64,000 nt of DNA from Candidatus Peregrinibacteria bacterium (GCA_016699515.1 CP064978.1:1054001-1118000); one strand, 5' to 3'; counted from the first letter of the stretch, positions 30,426-40,490 are shown. The notes: a model not told the origin generated them from the letters alone. Program-made: numbers and translations.

Positions 30426-31244
30426 CGATTCACTTTTTTTTGGTGGAGGCGCGCGCCAGCAAAGTCGTCGGCGGGGACCTGTGCGAGGCAACGATATTGA
30501 AATTGTGATTCAATTAAGTTTTAACGAAGCGGTGTTTGGCACCACCAAAGAGGTGGAGGTCAGTCGCTACGTGCCATGCGAACATTGCAAGGGCATGGGA
30601 AATGAGCCCGGCAGTAACATGATTAACTGCACTACGTGTGGTGGAACCGGTCAGCACGTCCGCATTCAGCGTACCCCATTGGGGCAAATTCAAACCGCTT
30701 CGGTGTGCGAAACCTGTCGCGGCGAGGGCAAGGTCCCCGAAAAAAAATGTCGCGAGTGTGACGGAGAATGCCGACTGCTTAAACATGAAACCATTAAAAT
30801 CAAAGTGCCCGCCGGCATTTATGATAAAGCGTCCATTCGCCTATCGGGCAAAGGTGAGGCCGGTTTAAAAGGGGGTGAATCCGGTGATTTGTATGCGCAT
30901 GTCAGCATCGCTCCCAGCAACGAATTCAAGCGCGTCAATCAGGATATTCACACCACTCAGTCGCTTCATGTACTTCAGGCGGTGCTGGGGGATGAAATCA
31001 CGGTAAAAACGATCCACGGTCCTGTGTCTCTTAAAATCCCTCCGGAACCGTCCATGGTAAGGTGTTTAAAATTAAAGAAAAAGGCGTGGTGCGCGTTGGA
31101 ACGGAGCAGCTGGGCGACCACTACGTCACCGTCACCCTCGATATTCCCACCAAGCTTAGCAAAAAAGAAAAGGAACTCTATACGGAACTAGCCGCGGAAG
31201 CGAATTTAACGATCAAACCGCAATCGCGGGGATTATTTTCTTAA
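30352..31244 (+). CDS. dnaJ: DnaJ-type chaperone lacking the J domain, one frameshift
   Basis: From GPVRGNDIEIVIQLSF onward this is a standard DnaJ: zinc modules CEHCKGMG, CTTCGGTG, CETCRGEG and an altered fourth CRECDGEC, then the substrate-binding domains and the C-terminus. The frame breaks near 31045 (CTCCGGAACC); one added G restores IPPGTVHGKVFKI, ending at 31244. The roughly 70-residue J domain with its HPD motif, which must stimulate DnaK, is not upstream in any frame: the STAS gene ends at 30250 and a word-repeat hairpin occupies the space. The start given (GTG 30352) is nominal. Either the J domain was lost in a rearrangement, or the assembly dropped it. Confidence 0.8.
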
Positions 31245-31253
31245 CAAATATCT

Positions 31254-31310
31254 AGGGCATAGCGAGTAGGTTCCCCGACACTGTGCTCTAGGAACTACGC
31301 CCTATGCCCT
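31254..31310. repeat. Intergenic hairpin dnaJ/ymdB
   Basis: Arms AGGGCATAGCGAGTAGGTTCC and the near-complement GGAACTACGCCCTATGCCCT form an imperfect 20-bp stem with a short loop. No T-run follows. Confidence 0.7.
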
Positions 31311-31319
31311 CATAAAATT

Positions 31320-32111
31320 ATGATCATACTTGTTATAGGAGACATCACCGGAAGGCCTGGCAGAACGGTTACCGCCAAAGCGATTCAGCAACTGAAAAAA
31401 GAGCATTCCATCGATCTGGTGATTGCGAATGGAGAAAATTTGGCGCATGGCACCGGCATGACTCCCCGAACGTACGACGAGCTGCGCGAGGCCGGGGTCG
31501 ACTTTTTTACCAGCGGCAATCATATCCTTAAAAAATTAGAGGTGATTCCTTTGCTGGAAGCCAAGGACGTGCGCGTGCTCAGACCGCTCAATTTTCCCCC
31601 TGGGAATCCCGGACAAGGAGCGACGGTGCTTTCGGTTGGGGGTAAGCGACTGTTGATCGTCAACCTGATTGGACGCGTGTTTATGCCCCAACATTACGAC
31701 TGCCCTTTCCGCGCTATTGATGCGCTGTTGAGTGAGTATGAATCGGAGCCATTGGATGGTATTTTGGTTGATTTTCACGCCGAGGCCACCAGTGAAAAAA
31801 TAGCGATGAAACATTATTTGGACGGTCGTGTGGCGGCGCTGTGGGGCACTCACACGCATGTTCCCACTGCGGATGCCGACGTAACCAGCCAAGGACTTGC
31901 CTATATTACCGATGTGGGCATGGTGGGGCCCAAGCACTCGGTGATTGGCGTAAAAGCCGATACGATCATTGAAAGTCTGCTCACGCAAACCAGCTTTAAG
32001 GCCGACTATGAAGAAGGTGAGTGCAATTTCAACGCAATTTTGTTAAACTTAACCGGCCGCACTCGTTGCGAAACCATTCAACCCATTCTTTTGACGTTAT
32101 CTTCTCTATGA
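31320..32111 (+). CDS. ymdB: YmdB-family metallophosphoesterase
   Basis: 263 residues with GDITGRPGR, NGENLAHGTGM, SGNHI, DFHAEATSEK and GTHTHVPTAD, the metal-binding motifs of the YmdB/TIGR00282 family (2',3'-cyclic nucleotide phosphodiesterase in characterised members). The usual W after GNHI is L here. Its stop overlaps the ctpA start (ATGA at 32108), so the two are coupled. Confidence 0.9.
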   Translation: MIILVIGDITGRPGRTVTAKAIQQLKKEHSIDLVIANGENLAHGTGMTPRTYDELREAGVDFFTSGNHILKKLEVIPLLEAKDVRVLRPLNFPPGNPGQGATVLSVGGKRLLIVNLIGRVFMPQHYDCPFRAIDALLSEYESEPLDGILVDFHAEATSEKIAMKHYLDGRVAALWGTHTHVPTADADVTSQGLAYITDVGMVGPKHSVIGVKADTIIESLLTQTSFKADYEEGECNFNAILLNLTGRTRCETIQPILLTLSSL

Positions 32112-33338
32112 AAACCGTATCCAATCAACACCGCAGTCACGATCCAATTCCCAAATTCTTAGGACTGGTGATTTTAGTTTCCTTCGTTTTTGTGTTGGGT
32201 TGGCATGTGGGGCTCAATCAAAAAAACACACAGGGCCTCGACCTGCTTTCGCGTGGGGTGAATTCCGCTCAAACCAAGGAGTCGGTTAATTTGGATTTGT
32301 TTTGGAAAGTATGGCAAACCTTGGCGGATGATTATGTGGACCCAAACGCGTTGGTCACTCAAGAAATGGTGTATGGGGCGATCTCGGGAATGGTGTACGC
32401 GCTGGATGATCCTTACACCGCTTTTTTTACTCCCAAGGAAAACCAGGAATTTCAAAATGATCTGGAGGGCACTTTGGATGGCATTGGGGCGGAACTGACC
32501 ATTCGAAACCATTTAATTACTGTGGTTTCCCCCTTAAAAAATTCACCCGCTAAACAAGCCGGCCTGCTCCCCGAAGATGTTATTTTGCAAGTGGACGGAG
32601 AAGATGTGGCCGACTTGAGCTTGGAACAAGTGGTCCGAAAAATCCGCGGTCCGCGCGGCACCAAAGTGGTTTTAACAATCGCGCGTGCCAGCTCCCCTCA
32701 ACCCATTTCGATCTCCATCAACCGAAAAACCATCCACGTTGATAGTGTCGATTGGCATATGGAAGAGGATATTGCCGTGGTGGAATTGAGTAAATTCGGC
32801 TCTCAGTCGAGCGATGAATTTAGCAAGGCTATCAGCGAAATTTTGCCCAAGCGACCCAAGGGTATTGTGCTTGATTTGCGCTTTAACGGCGGCGGTCTTT
32901 TTAACGAGGCGATCGCCATTACTTCTGAATTTATTGAAAGCGGTGAAATTGTTTCCATTCAAAAACGTGATCCGGAAATGAATGAAGTGCACTACGCCAA
33001 CGGAAAAGCACGCCTTTCGCAAATCCCATTGGTGGTTTTAATCAATCGAGGCAGTGCATCCGCTTCGGAAATTTTAGCGGGCGCTATTCGTGACCATAAG
33101 GGGTGTACTGATTGGAGAAACCACGTTCGGTAAAGGAACGGTGCAAGAGGTGGATTATCTACCGGATGGGTCCAGCTTGCATTTAACGATTGCTAAATGG
33201 TTTACTCCCAATGGCACCAATATTACTGAATCCGGCATTGCGCCCGACATAGAAGTGGTGCGCACCACCGATGACTTCAACAACGATCAGGACCCTCAGT
33301 TGGAGCGCGCGTTATCGGAATTAAGGAATCAGGAGTAA
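32108..33338 (+). CDS. ctpA: C-terminal processing peptidase (S41), one frameshift
   Basis: One N-terminal membrane helix (FLGLVILVSFVFVLGWHVGL, about 18-37), a PDZ domain (LDGIGAELT...AGLLPEDVILQVDGEDV), then the S41 core with GIVLDLRFNGGG, the catalytic Ser in NRGSASASEILAGA, and Lys in TFGKGTVQ. The frame breaks at about 33104 in a G-run (CATAAGGGGTGTA); one added base restores the DHKRGVLIGETTFGKG consensus. The protease is extracytoplasmic and degrades or trims secreted proteins. Confidence 0.9.
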
Positions 33339-33366
33339 ACGTACCCTCTATCACTTCGCTTTGCGC

Positions 33367-33822
33367 TTATTGCTGCCATGTTACTGTATCATCGATTTCG
33401 ATGTGGTGTTTTTTGACAAACCCACCGGGCACTTCCAAAATGTATTGCACGGGCGTTTCGGACGAATAAATGGGGCATTGGGTTTCGGGAGGGCATGGGG
33501 GCGCCGCATGTTCAATGCGCTTGATGGTGTACTGTGAGTCGATAAAAATCATGTCCAATGGAATCAGTGTGTCTTTCATCCAAAAACGGGCTACGAACGG
33601 ATCACTATAAATGAACAACATTCCCATCCCCTCTTCGAGATGCGTACGGTTCATCAGTCCGATTCTTTTTTCTTCGGCCGTTAGTGCCACCTCTGCGTTG
33701 ACGGAGATCGACGCTTGCTCGGTTTGAATCGTGAGCTGGATCTTTGGGTCGGAAGGTTGGCAGGCGGCGAGCCCCAGTAACACCCCAGCGATGAGTCCGA
33801 TTTTTTTGATGGACATATTCAA
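33367..33822 (-). CDS. DUF192-family lipoprotein
   Basis: 151 residues with a lipobox (LLGLAAC, Cys at about 21) and a DUF192 core: EEKRIGLMNRTHLEEGMGMLFIY...FWMKDTLIPLDMIFID and a C-terminal YILEVPGG. The function is unknown; the family is exported or membrane-tethered. The gene is co-transcribed with the methyltransferase upstream (4-bp overlap, 33819-33822). Confidence 0.85.
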   Translation of the reverse strand: MNMSIKKIGLIAGVLLGLAACQPSDPKIQLTIQTEQASISVNAEVALTAEEKRIGLMNRTHLEEGMGMLFIYSDPFVARFWMKDTLIPLDMIFIDSQYTIKRIEHAAPPCPPETQCPIYSSETPVQYILEVPGGFVKKHHIEIDDTVTWQQ

Positions 33823-34385
33823 GGTAAGTTAACGATTAAAACCCCGTCTTCCCGATCGATGGGCAGAATCAGTGTTTCTACTTCCGGATCGTTTTGAATC
33901 GATGCCAGAAACGATTTGGTTTTTTCGGGAAATGCCAACACGTCATCAAAAATCACCAACGCGTCCGGCGTTAAACGGGGGCGTATCAGCGTCCAAAAAT
34001 CGGAATAACTTCTTTTTTCTCCGTCAACAAACACAAAATCAAAATGGGATGGCTCAGCGATCGTTGGAACCACTTCCAGCGCGTTGCCAAAATGGAGTGT
34101 GACAGTTTTAGAAAATCCGGCCTGTTCTATATTGCGCAACGCCTCTTGGAAAGTTGGTTTACTGAAGTCGATCGAATGAATGTGGGCGCCTATTTTTTGG
34201 GCCGCTTCGGCCAACCAAAGGGTTGAGTAACCATTGGCCGAACCGATTTCGAGCAGGTGTTTTGGCTGTTTTATTTTTACCATTCGATTCAAAAATCGCC
34301 CTCCGGTTTCGGTAACGTTGGGGATATTTTCCTTCTTACCGTATTGCTTTAAATCCTTAAGGTACTTTTCTAATGCTGCTTTCAT
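33819..34385 (-). CDS. O-methyltransferase (class I SAM, YrrM/TrmR-like)
   Basis: 188 residues with motif I LLEIGSANGYSTLWLAEA, acidic IHSIDFSKPTF, DFVFVDGEKRSYSDFW and VIFDDVLAF. This is the layout of small-substrate or tRNA-hydroxyuridine O-methyltransferases. The frame is intact. The following gene is the DUF192 lipoprotein. Confidence 0.85.
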   Translation of the reverse strand: MKAALEKYLKDLKQYGKKENIPNVTETGGRFLNRMVKIKQPKHLLEIGSANGYSTLWLAEAAQKIGAHIHSIDFSKPTFQEALRNIEQAGFSKTVTLHFGNALEVVPTIAEPSHFDFVFVDGEKRSYSDFWTLIRPRLTPDALVIFDDVLAFPEKTKSFLASIQNDPEVETLILPIDREDGVLIVNLP

Positions 34386-34390
34386 GCTTT

Positions 34391-34475
34391 AGTTAAGAAT
34401 TAAGAATTAAGAGTTAAGAGTTAATAGTTGCTGTCAAAAAAATTCTTAACTCTTCACTATTAACTTTTAACTATT
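34391..34475. repeat. Intergenic word-repeat hairpin nrdR/methyltransferase
   Basis: The left arm repeats TTAAGAATTAAGAGTTAAGA words and the right arm the complementary TTCTTAACTCTTCACTATTA words, around TTGCTGTCAAAAAAA. It is the reverse-oriented relative of 29353-29421. The right arm covers the end of nrdR. Confidence 0.8.
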
Positions 34476-34917
34476 TGAGTAATTTTCCTAATTCTTCTTT
34501 AAACTCGTCGACGTCTTTAAAACTGCGATACACACTGGCAAAGCGAATGTAAGCAATGTGGTCAATTTTTTTAAGTGCGTCCATCACATCGTTTCCCATT
34601 TTTTGACTCGAAACCTCTTTTTTATTTGCGCCCCAATTTTCTTCGAGCTGATTGATGATTCGGTCAATTTGCTCTTGAGTGACGGGGCGCTTGCCGCACG
34701 CAATCCAAATTCCATTTTCCAATTTGGTGCGGCTGTAGGGCTGAAAAGTGCCATCTTTCTTTTTGACCATCAAAGTACTTAGCTCCATGCGTTCGAACGT
34801 AGTAAAACGCCGCCCACACCCATCACATTCGCGGCGGCGACGCACTACTTTTCCGTTTTCCGCCAAACGCGAATCGATCACTTTGGTTTCGATGTTTTTG
34901 CATTGTGGACATTGCAT
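34471..34917 (-). CDS. nrdR: Transcriptional repressor NrdR
   Basis: 148 residues: N-terminal zinc ribbon (MQCPQCKN...CDGCGRRFTTFER) and an ATP-cone domain (VKKKDGTFQPYSRTKLENGI). It represses ribonucleotide reductase genes according to the nucleotide state. No nrd gene lies beside it. Confidence 0.95.
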   Translation of the reverse strand: MQCPQCKNIETKVIDSRLAENGKVVRRRRECDGCGRRFTTFERMELSTLMVKKKDGTFQPYSRTKLENGIWIACGKRPVTQEQIDRIINQLEENWGANKKEVSSQKMGNDVMDALKKIDHIAYIRFASVYRSFKDVDEFKEELGKLLK

Positions 34918-34972
34918 GAGGTGAAACTAAATGAAAAAGGAATGGATGATAGACATTTTTTGCCCCCCTAGG

Positions 34973-36092
34973 CTAACGGACTTTATTGTATAATTCCAGT
35001 GCAAATTGATCGGTCATCCCCGCAATGTAGTCTTTAATCAAAATAATCTCTTTTTCGTTGTGCGGGTTTTGCCGAATCTTTTCGGGCAACAGGTCGGGGT
35101 TTTTGCGCATGGCGTTGAACAAGACCGTGATCACTTCTTTTCCTTTTTCATTGTAACTGGAAACCACCGGTGACTGGTAAAAATTCTGATACAAAAATTG
35201 CTTTAATTCATCCGCCTCTTTTCGCATTTCTTGCGTAAAATCGGCCAGGGCCACGGGGTATTATAAATCGTCTCGACCGTTTTTATCTTGTGCTGTCGCA
35301 CGCGATCAAAGGTTCCTGAATTAAGTCGTTCACCATCCATTGAATTAAGCTCGAGACCATGGCACGAATTAAATAGGGTTCGCTCAACGTAAGATCGACG
35401 GTTTGTTTGGCGCGCTGCCAAATTGCCAACGGCTCAAAATCACCCAGGGTTAGTATTCCGGAACGAAATACATCATCAATATCATGATTTTGATAAGCAA
35501 TTTCGTCGGCTAAATTCACCACCTGTGCCTCTAGGCTGGGCATGAGCGTGTCGGTGATTAAAGGCTGATCGTAGGTGGTGCGATGCTTCAGCAAGCCATC
35601 TTTTACTTCAAAGGTCACGTTTAATCCGCGGTAATCCACTTTCTTTTCCTCTAAAAATTCAACAATGCGTCGGCTTTGCTCATTGTGCTCAAAGCGCTCT
35701 CCGTAGGGCAGCATCAATTCATGAAGCGCGTCTTGCCCCGCGTGGCCAAAGGGGGTATGACCCAAATCGTGCGCCAATGCAATCGTTTCTGCTAAATCTT
35801 CGTTTAACCCCAAAGCCCGGGCAATGTCTCGACTCAGTTGAGCCACTTCCATGCTGTGTGCAAGGCGCGAACGATAATGATCGCCGTATCCGGCAATAAA
35901 AACTTGGGTCTTTCCCCGCAGGCGACGGAATGCTTTTGAGTGAATGATTCGATCGCGATCACGCTGAAAGCACGTGCGAAATTCATCTTCTTGCTCCGCG
36001 TATTCTCGCCCGCGGCTTTCACTGCTTTTTACCGCATGAGGTGCCAAATACTGCGCTTCCCTTTTTTCAATTTCCGCTCGCTTAATCAGCAT
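34973..36092 (-). CDS. dgt: dGTP triphosphohydrolase-like HD protein, two frameshifts
   Basis: The N-terminal HD domain has RRLRGKTQVF, HSMEVAQLSRDIA and AHDLGHTPFGHAG, with the His and Asp metal ligands. Two breaks near 35310 (CAGGAACC) and near 35262 (ACCCC) can each be repaired by one base, giving VRQHKIKTVETIYNTPVALADFTQEM and a C-terminus ending at 34973. The total is about 373 residues. It probably hydrolyses dNTPs to nucleosides and triphosphate; NrdR next to it also concerns dNTP levels. Confidence 0.85.
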
Positions 36093-36153
36093 AAAAGATG
36101 GTAAAAAAAGTGACTATACCGTATCATTGTGTGGAATAAATGACAATTACGTT

Positions 36154-36753
36154 ATGCAGCCGATGCACCGACTGGAAATTCGCCGTCAACTGGCCCATTT
36201 GCTTTATGGCCCCCTTCTCATCACCTTGTTTCACTATGGTTGGATCAATCTTTCGGTTTTGTTTGGGCTGATTGTGGGCGGAAGTTTGATGTCTTATTTT
36301 ATTAAAAAGGAACGCATGCACGGCATGCGACGACTGCTGGGGTTTTTTGAGCGCGACCATCACATGAAACATTTTCCCGGACGAGGCATTCTATTTTTTA
36401 CGATTGGCGCCTACTTGAACTTAATCATTTTTCCCACCCATTTTGCTTACGCGGGAATCTTGATTTTGAGTGTGGGAGACGCGATTTCCAATGTAGTGGG
36501 GCGACATTTTGGCCGTATTAAAACCCGCCTGAATCCCGATAAATTTGTCGAGGGGAGTTTGGTGGGTATTTTGGCATCGGCCCCCATTGCCTACTACTTC
36601 CTTCCCAATTGGTGGGCGGCGCTTGCCACCGCAACCATTGCGATGGTTTTTGAAATGCCGCATCTACGCATTGGGCGTTTCGAAATTGACGATAATTTGC
36701 TCATTCCCCTTTCGGCAAGTTTTAGTTTAACGCTTTTTGATAAATGGATGTAA
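36154..36753 (+). CDS. Polyprenol/phytol kinase-like or CDP-diglyceride-synthase-like membrane protein
   Basis: From the ATG at 36154, about 200 residues with five or six membrane helices. GDAISNVVGRHFGRIKT and NPDKFVEGSLVG match the CTP-binding region of the SEC59/VTE5/DgkA-like CTP-dependent kinase family. It may phosphorylate undecaprenol or a similar lipid carrier, feeding the glycan genes at 51-53 kb; that link is inference. It overlaps yraN by 10 bp. Confidence 0.7.
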   Translation: MQPMHRLEIRRQLAHLLYGPLLITLFHYGWINLSVLFGLIVGGSLMSYFIKKERMHGMRRLLGFFERDHHMKHFPGRGILFFTIGAYLNLIIFPTHFAYAGILILSVGDAISNVVGRHFGRIKTRLNPDKFVEGSLVGILASAPIAYYFLPNWWAALATATIAMVFEMPHLRIGRFEIDDNLLIPLSASFSLTLFDKWM

Positions 36754-37106
36754 AGGAATTGGGCAAAAGGGGTGAGGCACTCGCCATCGAATTTCTGGTT
36801 AAAAAAGGGTATCGCATTGATGCGGTTAATTTTCGAAATCGCTTGGGCGAAGTGGATGTGATTGCCTTTGATCCTGGGCGACATGAAATTGTTTTTGTCG
36901 AAGTAAAAACGCGCCGCACACACACCTTTGGCGAACCCGAAGCGGCCGTGCATGGCTTAAAATTAAGCACGATCGAAATGGTGGCTGAGAGCTATTTGGA
37001 AACCATTGCGAGCGCGAGTGACGAATGGCGCGTGGATATTATTTCTATCTCAATCAGCCCCCAAAATGTGCACATTGAGCACTTGGAAAATGTGGGTGAG
37101 GATTGA
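36744..37106 (+). CDS. yraN: YraN / UPF0102 family nuclease-like protein
   Basis: 120 residues: GKRGEALAIEFLVKKGYRI, NFRNRLGEVDVIAFD and IVFVEVKTRR. This is the PD-(D/E)xK arrangement (E, D, ExK) of the family. It is translationally coupled to the kinase-like gene. Confidence 0.9.
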   Translation: MDVKELGKRGEALAIEFLVKKGYRIDAVNFRNRLGEVDVIAFDPGRHEIVFVEVKTRRTHTFGEPEAAVHGLKLSTIEMVAESYLETIASASDEWRVDIISISISPQNVHIEHLENVGED

Positions 37107-37118
37107 TACAATGGATCT

Positions 37119-38065
37119 ATGAATCATCGTACAAAAGGCATGATCGGCTTAGGATTGGCTTTGCTCGTTTGCGGGGCGGTATGGTTTTTTATTGACTGGA
37201 AAATACCGGCACGGTGGTGGTGAATGTCAATGTGCCCACCCGCATTTCGCTCGGCGAACTGTCGATGGATTGTGCGGATGAATGTACTTTTTCTTTAAAA
37301 CAAGGCATCTATTTGCTCAAAGCCGACCCTGAGGGTTATTTGCCCTATTATCAGAATATCGCCGTTTCGGGGCGCACGCCGATCCACAAAACGGTTGAGC
37401 TGGTGCGCATGCCTACATTGCAGCTGAGTGAAACTCTCCCCAAGCCATTATTTGAAAATCAACCCCTCCCTACCGATTTAAAATCCATGCCCGCCTTATT
37501 TGCGGCCTGGGATGCCTCGGGCACTCTTTTGGCTTATTATAACCCCGATGATCAACGAGTGATGTTATGGAGTGAAGGCTTTCAGCCGATCAGCAAACTC
37601 AGTAATCCCAGTGCGGATTTTTACTTTAGATGGGGACACACCGGCGCTTACTTGGTCGGGATCGATGGCCACTTTCTTTATTGGTTTGAAGTGTCTACCG
37701 GCAAGCGCCAGAAGGTGTCGCTCCCTTTTGCGCCCACGACTGTGATTTGGCAACCAAACGATCATGGCATTTTGTTGAGCGATGCGAAGGGGGCAATTTT
37801 TCAACTCGATCGCTCGGCGGCTGATCCAACCCCGCTGCAACGTTCGTTTTTGCTTGCGCATAGCTTTTATTGGAATGACCAACTGATGTACTTTTTGCCC
37901 ACCGCCAACCAGAGTGTTCAGCTGGTGTACTACCGCTCGGATACCAACCGAGATGATGTAATGGCCACCTTTGAATCCATGGTCATCGATCAAGTTGAAC
38001 CGCGTGAAGAACGGGTTTTTGTGCACAATCAGCTGGATGACGCCTGGTATCAACTGAACTATTAG
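37119..38065 (+). CDS. PEGA-domain membrane-anchored protein, one frameshift
   Basis: The ATG at 37119 gives a membrane anchor (GMIGLGLALLVCGAVWFFIDW). The frame breaks near 37200 (TGGAAAATACC); one added A gives WKNTGTVVVNVNVPTRISLGE, a PEGA-type beta-hairpin repeat, then a roughly 200-residue beta-propeller-like extracellular part (LFAAWDASGTLLAYY, FYFRWGHTGAYLVGID). No catalytic motif is seen. It is probably a surface or wall-associated protein. Confidence 0.7.
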
Positions 38066-38080
38066 CACTATGTTTTGATT

Positions 38081-38117
38081 AACAAAAACCCCGATCCGTA
38101 TGGATCGGGGTTTTGTT
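38081..38117. terminator. Bidirectional rho-independent terminator
   Basis: AAAACCCCGATCC-GTAT-GGATCGGGGTTTT forms a perfect stem with A and T tails between the convergent PEGA gene and rpsI, so it can terminate both. Confidence 0.9.
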
Positions 38118-38129
38118 TGCGATAGAAAA

Positions 38130-38558
38130 TTAACGCTTCGAGAACTGAGGAGCACGACGCGCGCCATGCAGACCGAATTTCTTGCGTTCTTTCACGCGTG
38201 AATCACGAGTGAGCAATCCTTCTTTCTTCAGCACAGGACGGAATCCAGGATCAAAGGTGGTTAAACCTTTGGCAATTCCATGACGGATTGCATCGGACTG
38301 AGCAGAAACTCCTCCCCCCGTTACCATAACAGAAATGTCAAAACTCTTTTGCATGCTCACCAATTTGAGCGGTGACTTGATGCTGCCGATCAAGGTGCCA
38401 AAGAAATACTCTTCCATTGGCTTACCATTTACCATGATCTTTCCCGAGCCGTTTTGGTACATGCGTACTCGAGCAATGGCAGTTTTTCGTTTTCCGCTTG
38501 CATAATAGTAGCGACCGGAGAATTGAGCCTTTTCAGTAGATTCTTGCTTTTTAGTCAT
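38130..38558 (-). CDS. rpsI: Ribosomal protein S9
   Basis: 142 residues with YYASGKRKTAIARVRM near the start, IRHGIAKGL, and the C-terminal RKKFGLHGARRAPQFSKR that reaches the P site. It ends the ribosomal operon after rplM, 18 bp downstream. The first 15 residues are a short lineage-specific extension. Confidence 0.97.
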   Translation of the reverse strand: MTKKQESTEKAQFSGRYYYASGKRKTAIARVRMYQNGSGKIMVNGKPMEEYFFGTLIGSIKSPLKLVSMQKSFDISVMVTGGGVSAQSDAIRHGIAKGLTTFDPGFRPVLKKEGLLTRDSRVKERKKFGLHGARRAPQFSKR

Positions 38559-38576
38559 ACGAAATTGAAATGGATA

Positions 38577-39011
38577 TTAAAGGGATATAGTTTGTAATGC
38601 TTGCCCAGCATGAGGATGTTCCGATCCGGCATATGCCTTGAATTTTTTCATGTAAATCGGGCGCAATCGATTTTTTGGCAACATACCAGAAACCGCTTCG
38701 GTAATAAGGCGAATTGGGTTACGCTCACGAATGGTGGACGCAGTTCTGCGGCGAAGGTGACCTAGATATCCGGTATGATGGATGTATTCCTTCTGATCTT
38801 CTTTTTTACCGGTCAATACCACCTTATCGGCGTTGATCACCACCACGTAATCTCCCATATCTAGATGGGGAGTGAACGAGGGCTTGTTTTTTCCACGAAG
38901 GATGTTGGCAATTTCGGTAGCCAAGCGACCCAATACCTTTCCTTCAGCGTCGATCAAGAACCATTTCTTGTCGTCTTTAGCCTGAATTTTCGGAGTGAAT
39001 GTTTTCTGCAT
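38577..39011 (-). CDS. rplM: Ribosomal protein L13
   Basis: 144 residues: WFLIDAEGKVLGRLATEIA, GDYVVVINADKV and AVSGMLPKNRLR match L13. It lies between rplQ and rpsI in the same operon. Confidence 0.97.
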   Translation of the reverse strand: MQKTFTPKIQAKDDKKWFLIDAEGKVLGRLATEIANILRGKNKPSFTPHLDMGDYVVVINADKVVLTGKKEDQKEYIHHTGYLGHLRRRTASTIRERNPIRLITEAVSGMLPKNRLRPIYMKKFKAYAGSEHPHAGQALQTISL

Positions 39012-39034
39012 CTTAGTTAGCGTAACGTTATCAA

Positions 39035-39388
39035 TTAAACAAATTCAATTTGGGTCATCGGAGCGGCATCACCGACACGAAATCCCAAAGGGGTACGGCG
39101 CAAAAAGCCGGATTGTTTCCCTTCGTAGCGAGTCAGCAACTCATTGACCAATTTTTTGCAAGCGTTCTCATCTTTTAAATAAGCGTTCAAATGTCTCATG
39201 GTATTCATGCGATCGTGAGTCTTAGCGAAGGTGATCAATTTTTCAACAATCGGTTGAACCATTTTCGCTTTTGGAGTGGTGGTCTTTACCTTTTCATACA
39301 AAATGATCGATGTTGCCAAATTGCGTAGCATGGCATCCAAGTGGGATGGATTTCGGTTAAGCCGTTTGGATTTTACGCGGTGTCTCAT
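39035..39388 (-). CDS. rplQ: Ribosomal protein L17
   Basis: 117 residues: MRHRVKSKRLNR, HLDAMLRNLATSI and YLKDENACKKLV. It follows rpoA as in most bacteria. Confidence 0.97.
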   Translation of the reverse strand: MRHRVKSKRLNRNPSHLDAMLRNLATSIILYEKVKTTTPKAKMVQPIVEKLITFAKTHDRMNTMRHLNAYLKDENACKKLVNELLTRYEGKQSGFLRRTPLGFRVGDAAPMTQIEFV

Positions 39389-39453
39389 GGTAATTAGGGA
39401 TTAAGCAGTCTGCCCGTGGGCAGGGATTTAAGATGTAAATAATACAATTAATG

Positions 39454-40440
39454 TTAGAACTCCTCCTTGTCTTCCATCATTTTAAGATCTCGCTTAGCCA
39501 AGGCGTCTGCTACTTCATCCATCGCCTTCTTACCGAATCCACGGAAGTTGGAAAGCTTGGATGGGTTGCATTTCACCAATTGTTCAATCGAACCGATGCC
39601 TCCATTGATCAGCGCGTTGAGCGTGCGTGGAGAGAAGTTCAAAATTTCAATCGGAGTGTAGGTTTCCTTACGTGACTCTTCTTCTTCCTCTTGAATTTCT
39701 TTTGCCTTTACCTGATCTCGATCGCTGCGGAAGTCTGGCTCAACCTCTTGACCTTCTACCAAGAAGAGGTCGAAATAAGATTTTAGAACACTGGCAGAAA
39801 ATTTAAGCGCGTCTTCGGACGTAATAGATCCGTTGGTTTCTACTTCGATGGTTAGTTTGTCCAAATCGGTTCGCCCTCCTACACGAGTGCTTGATACATC
39901 GTAACGTACTTTTTGCACCGGAGAGTAGATGGCATCTACCAAGATGGTACCGATTTCTTTGTTGGACTCTTTACGCAATCGCGCAGGCATGTATCCAACT
40001 CCTTTTTCTACTTTCATTTCCATTTCCAGCTTGGTACCCTTTTTAGTAAGGGTGGTAATGCGTAGATCAGGATTTAGAATTTCGATGTCACTGGAATGTT
40101 CGATATGACTTGCTAAAACATCCCCCTCTTTGGAAACCGACAATCGAATGACTTCGGATTCTTTAGAGTTTTTTTTGATTTGAAGTTGTTTTAGGTTCAG
40201 GATGATGTCCAAGACGGCATCTTGTACACCAGGAATGGTGGCATATTCGTGGCTAACACCGGTAATTTTAACCGATGTGATCGCTGCACCCGGCAACGAG
40301 GAGAGTAATACGCGACGAAACGCGTTTCCAAGGGTCATTCCGAAGCCCGAGGGAAGTGGGCTAATGGTGAAAACGGCATGACGACCCTTCGATTCAAGAT
40401 TGATTTTGGGTAGTCCAATTTCTTCTTGAATAATGTGCAT
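39454..40440 (-). CDS. rpoA: RNA polymerase alpha subunit
   Basis: 328 residues. The N-terminal dimerisation domain (PLPSGFGMTLGNAFRRVLLSSLPG) is followed by the C-terminal domain with FSPRTLNALINGGIGSIEQL and LSNFRGFGKKAMDEV, which binds UP elements and activators. Glu/Lys-rich linker at about 245-258. Intact. Confidence 0.98.
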   Translation of the reverse strand: MHIIQEEIGLPKINLESKGRHAVFTISPLPSGFGMTLGNAFRRVLLSSLPGAAITSVKITGVSHEYATIPGVQDAVLDIILNLKQLQIKKNSKESEVIRLSVSKEGDVLASHIEHSSDIEILNPDLRITTLTKKGTKLEMEMKVEKGVGYMPARLRKESNKEIGTILVDAIYSPVQKVRYDVSSTRVGGRTDLDKLTIEVETNGSITSEDALKFSASVLKSYFDLFLVEGQEVEPDFRSDRDQVKAKEIQEEEEESRKETYTPIEILNFSPRTLNALINGGIGSIEQLVKCNPSKLSNFRGFGKKAMDEVADALAKRDLKMMEDKEEF

Positions 40441-40490
40441 AGAAGTTGGTGTTAGAAAGAATAAAATATAGGGGCAGGAATTTTCGAGGA

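Noticed and set aside
31254..31310. Hairpin as a standard rho-independent terminator
   Set aside because: No T-run follows either arm; the stem is imperfect and AT/GC mixed.
39396..39434. CTGCCCGTGGGCAG stem upstream of rplQ as a ribosomal-protein autoregulatory site
   Set aside because: A short stem with no match to a known leader structure; left as chance.
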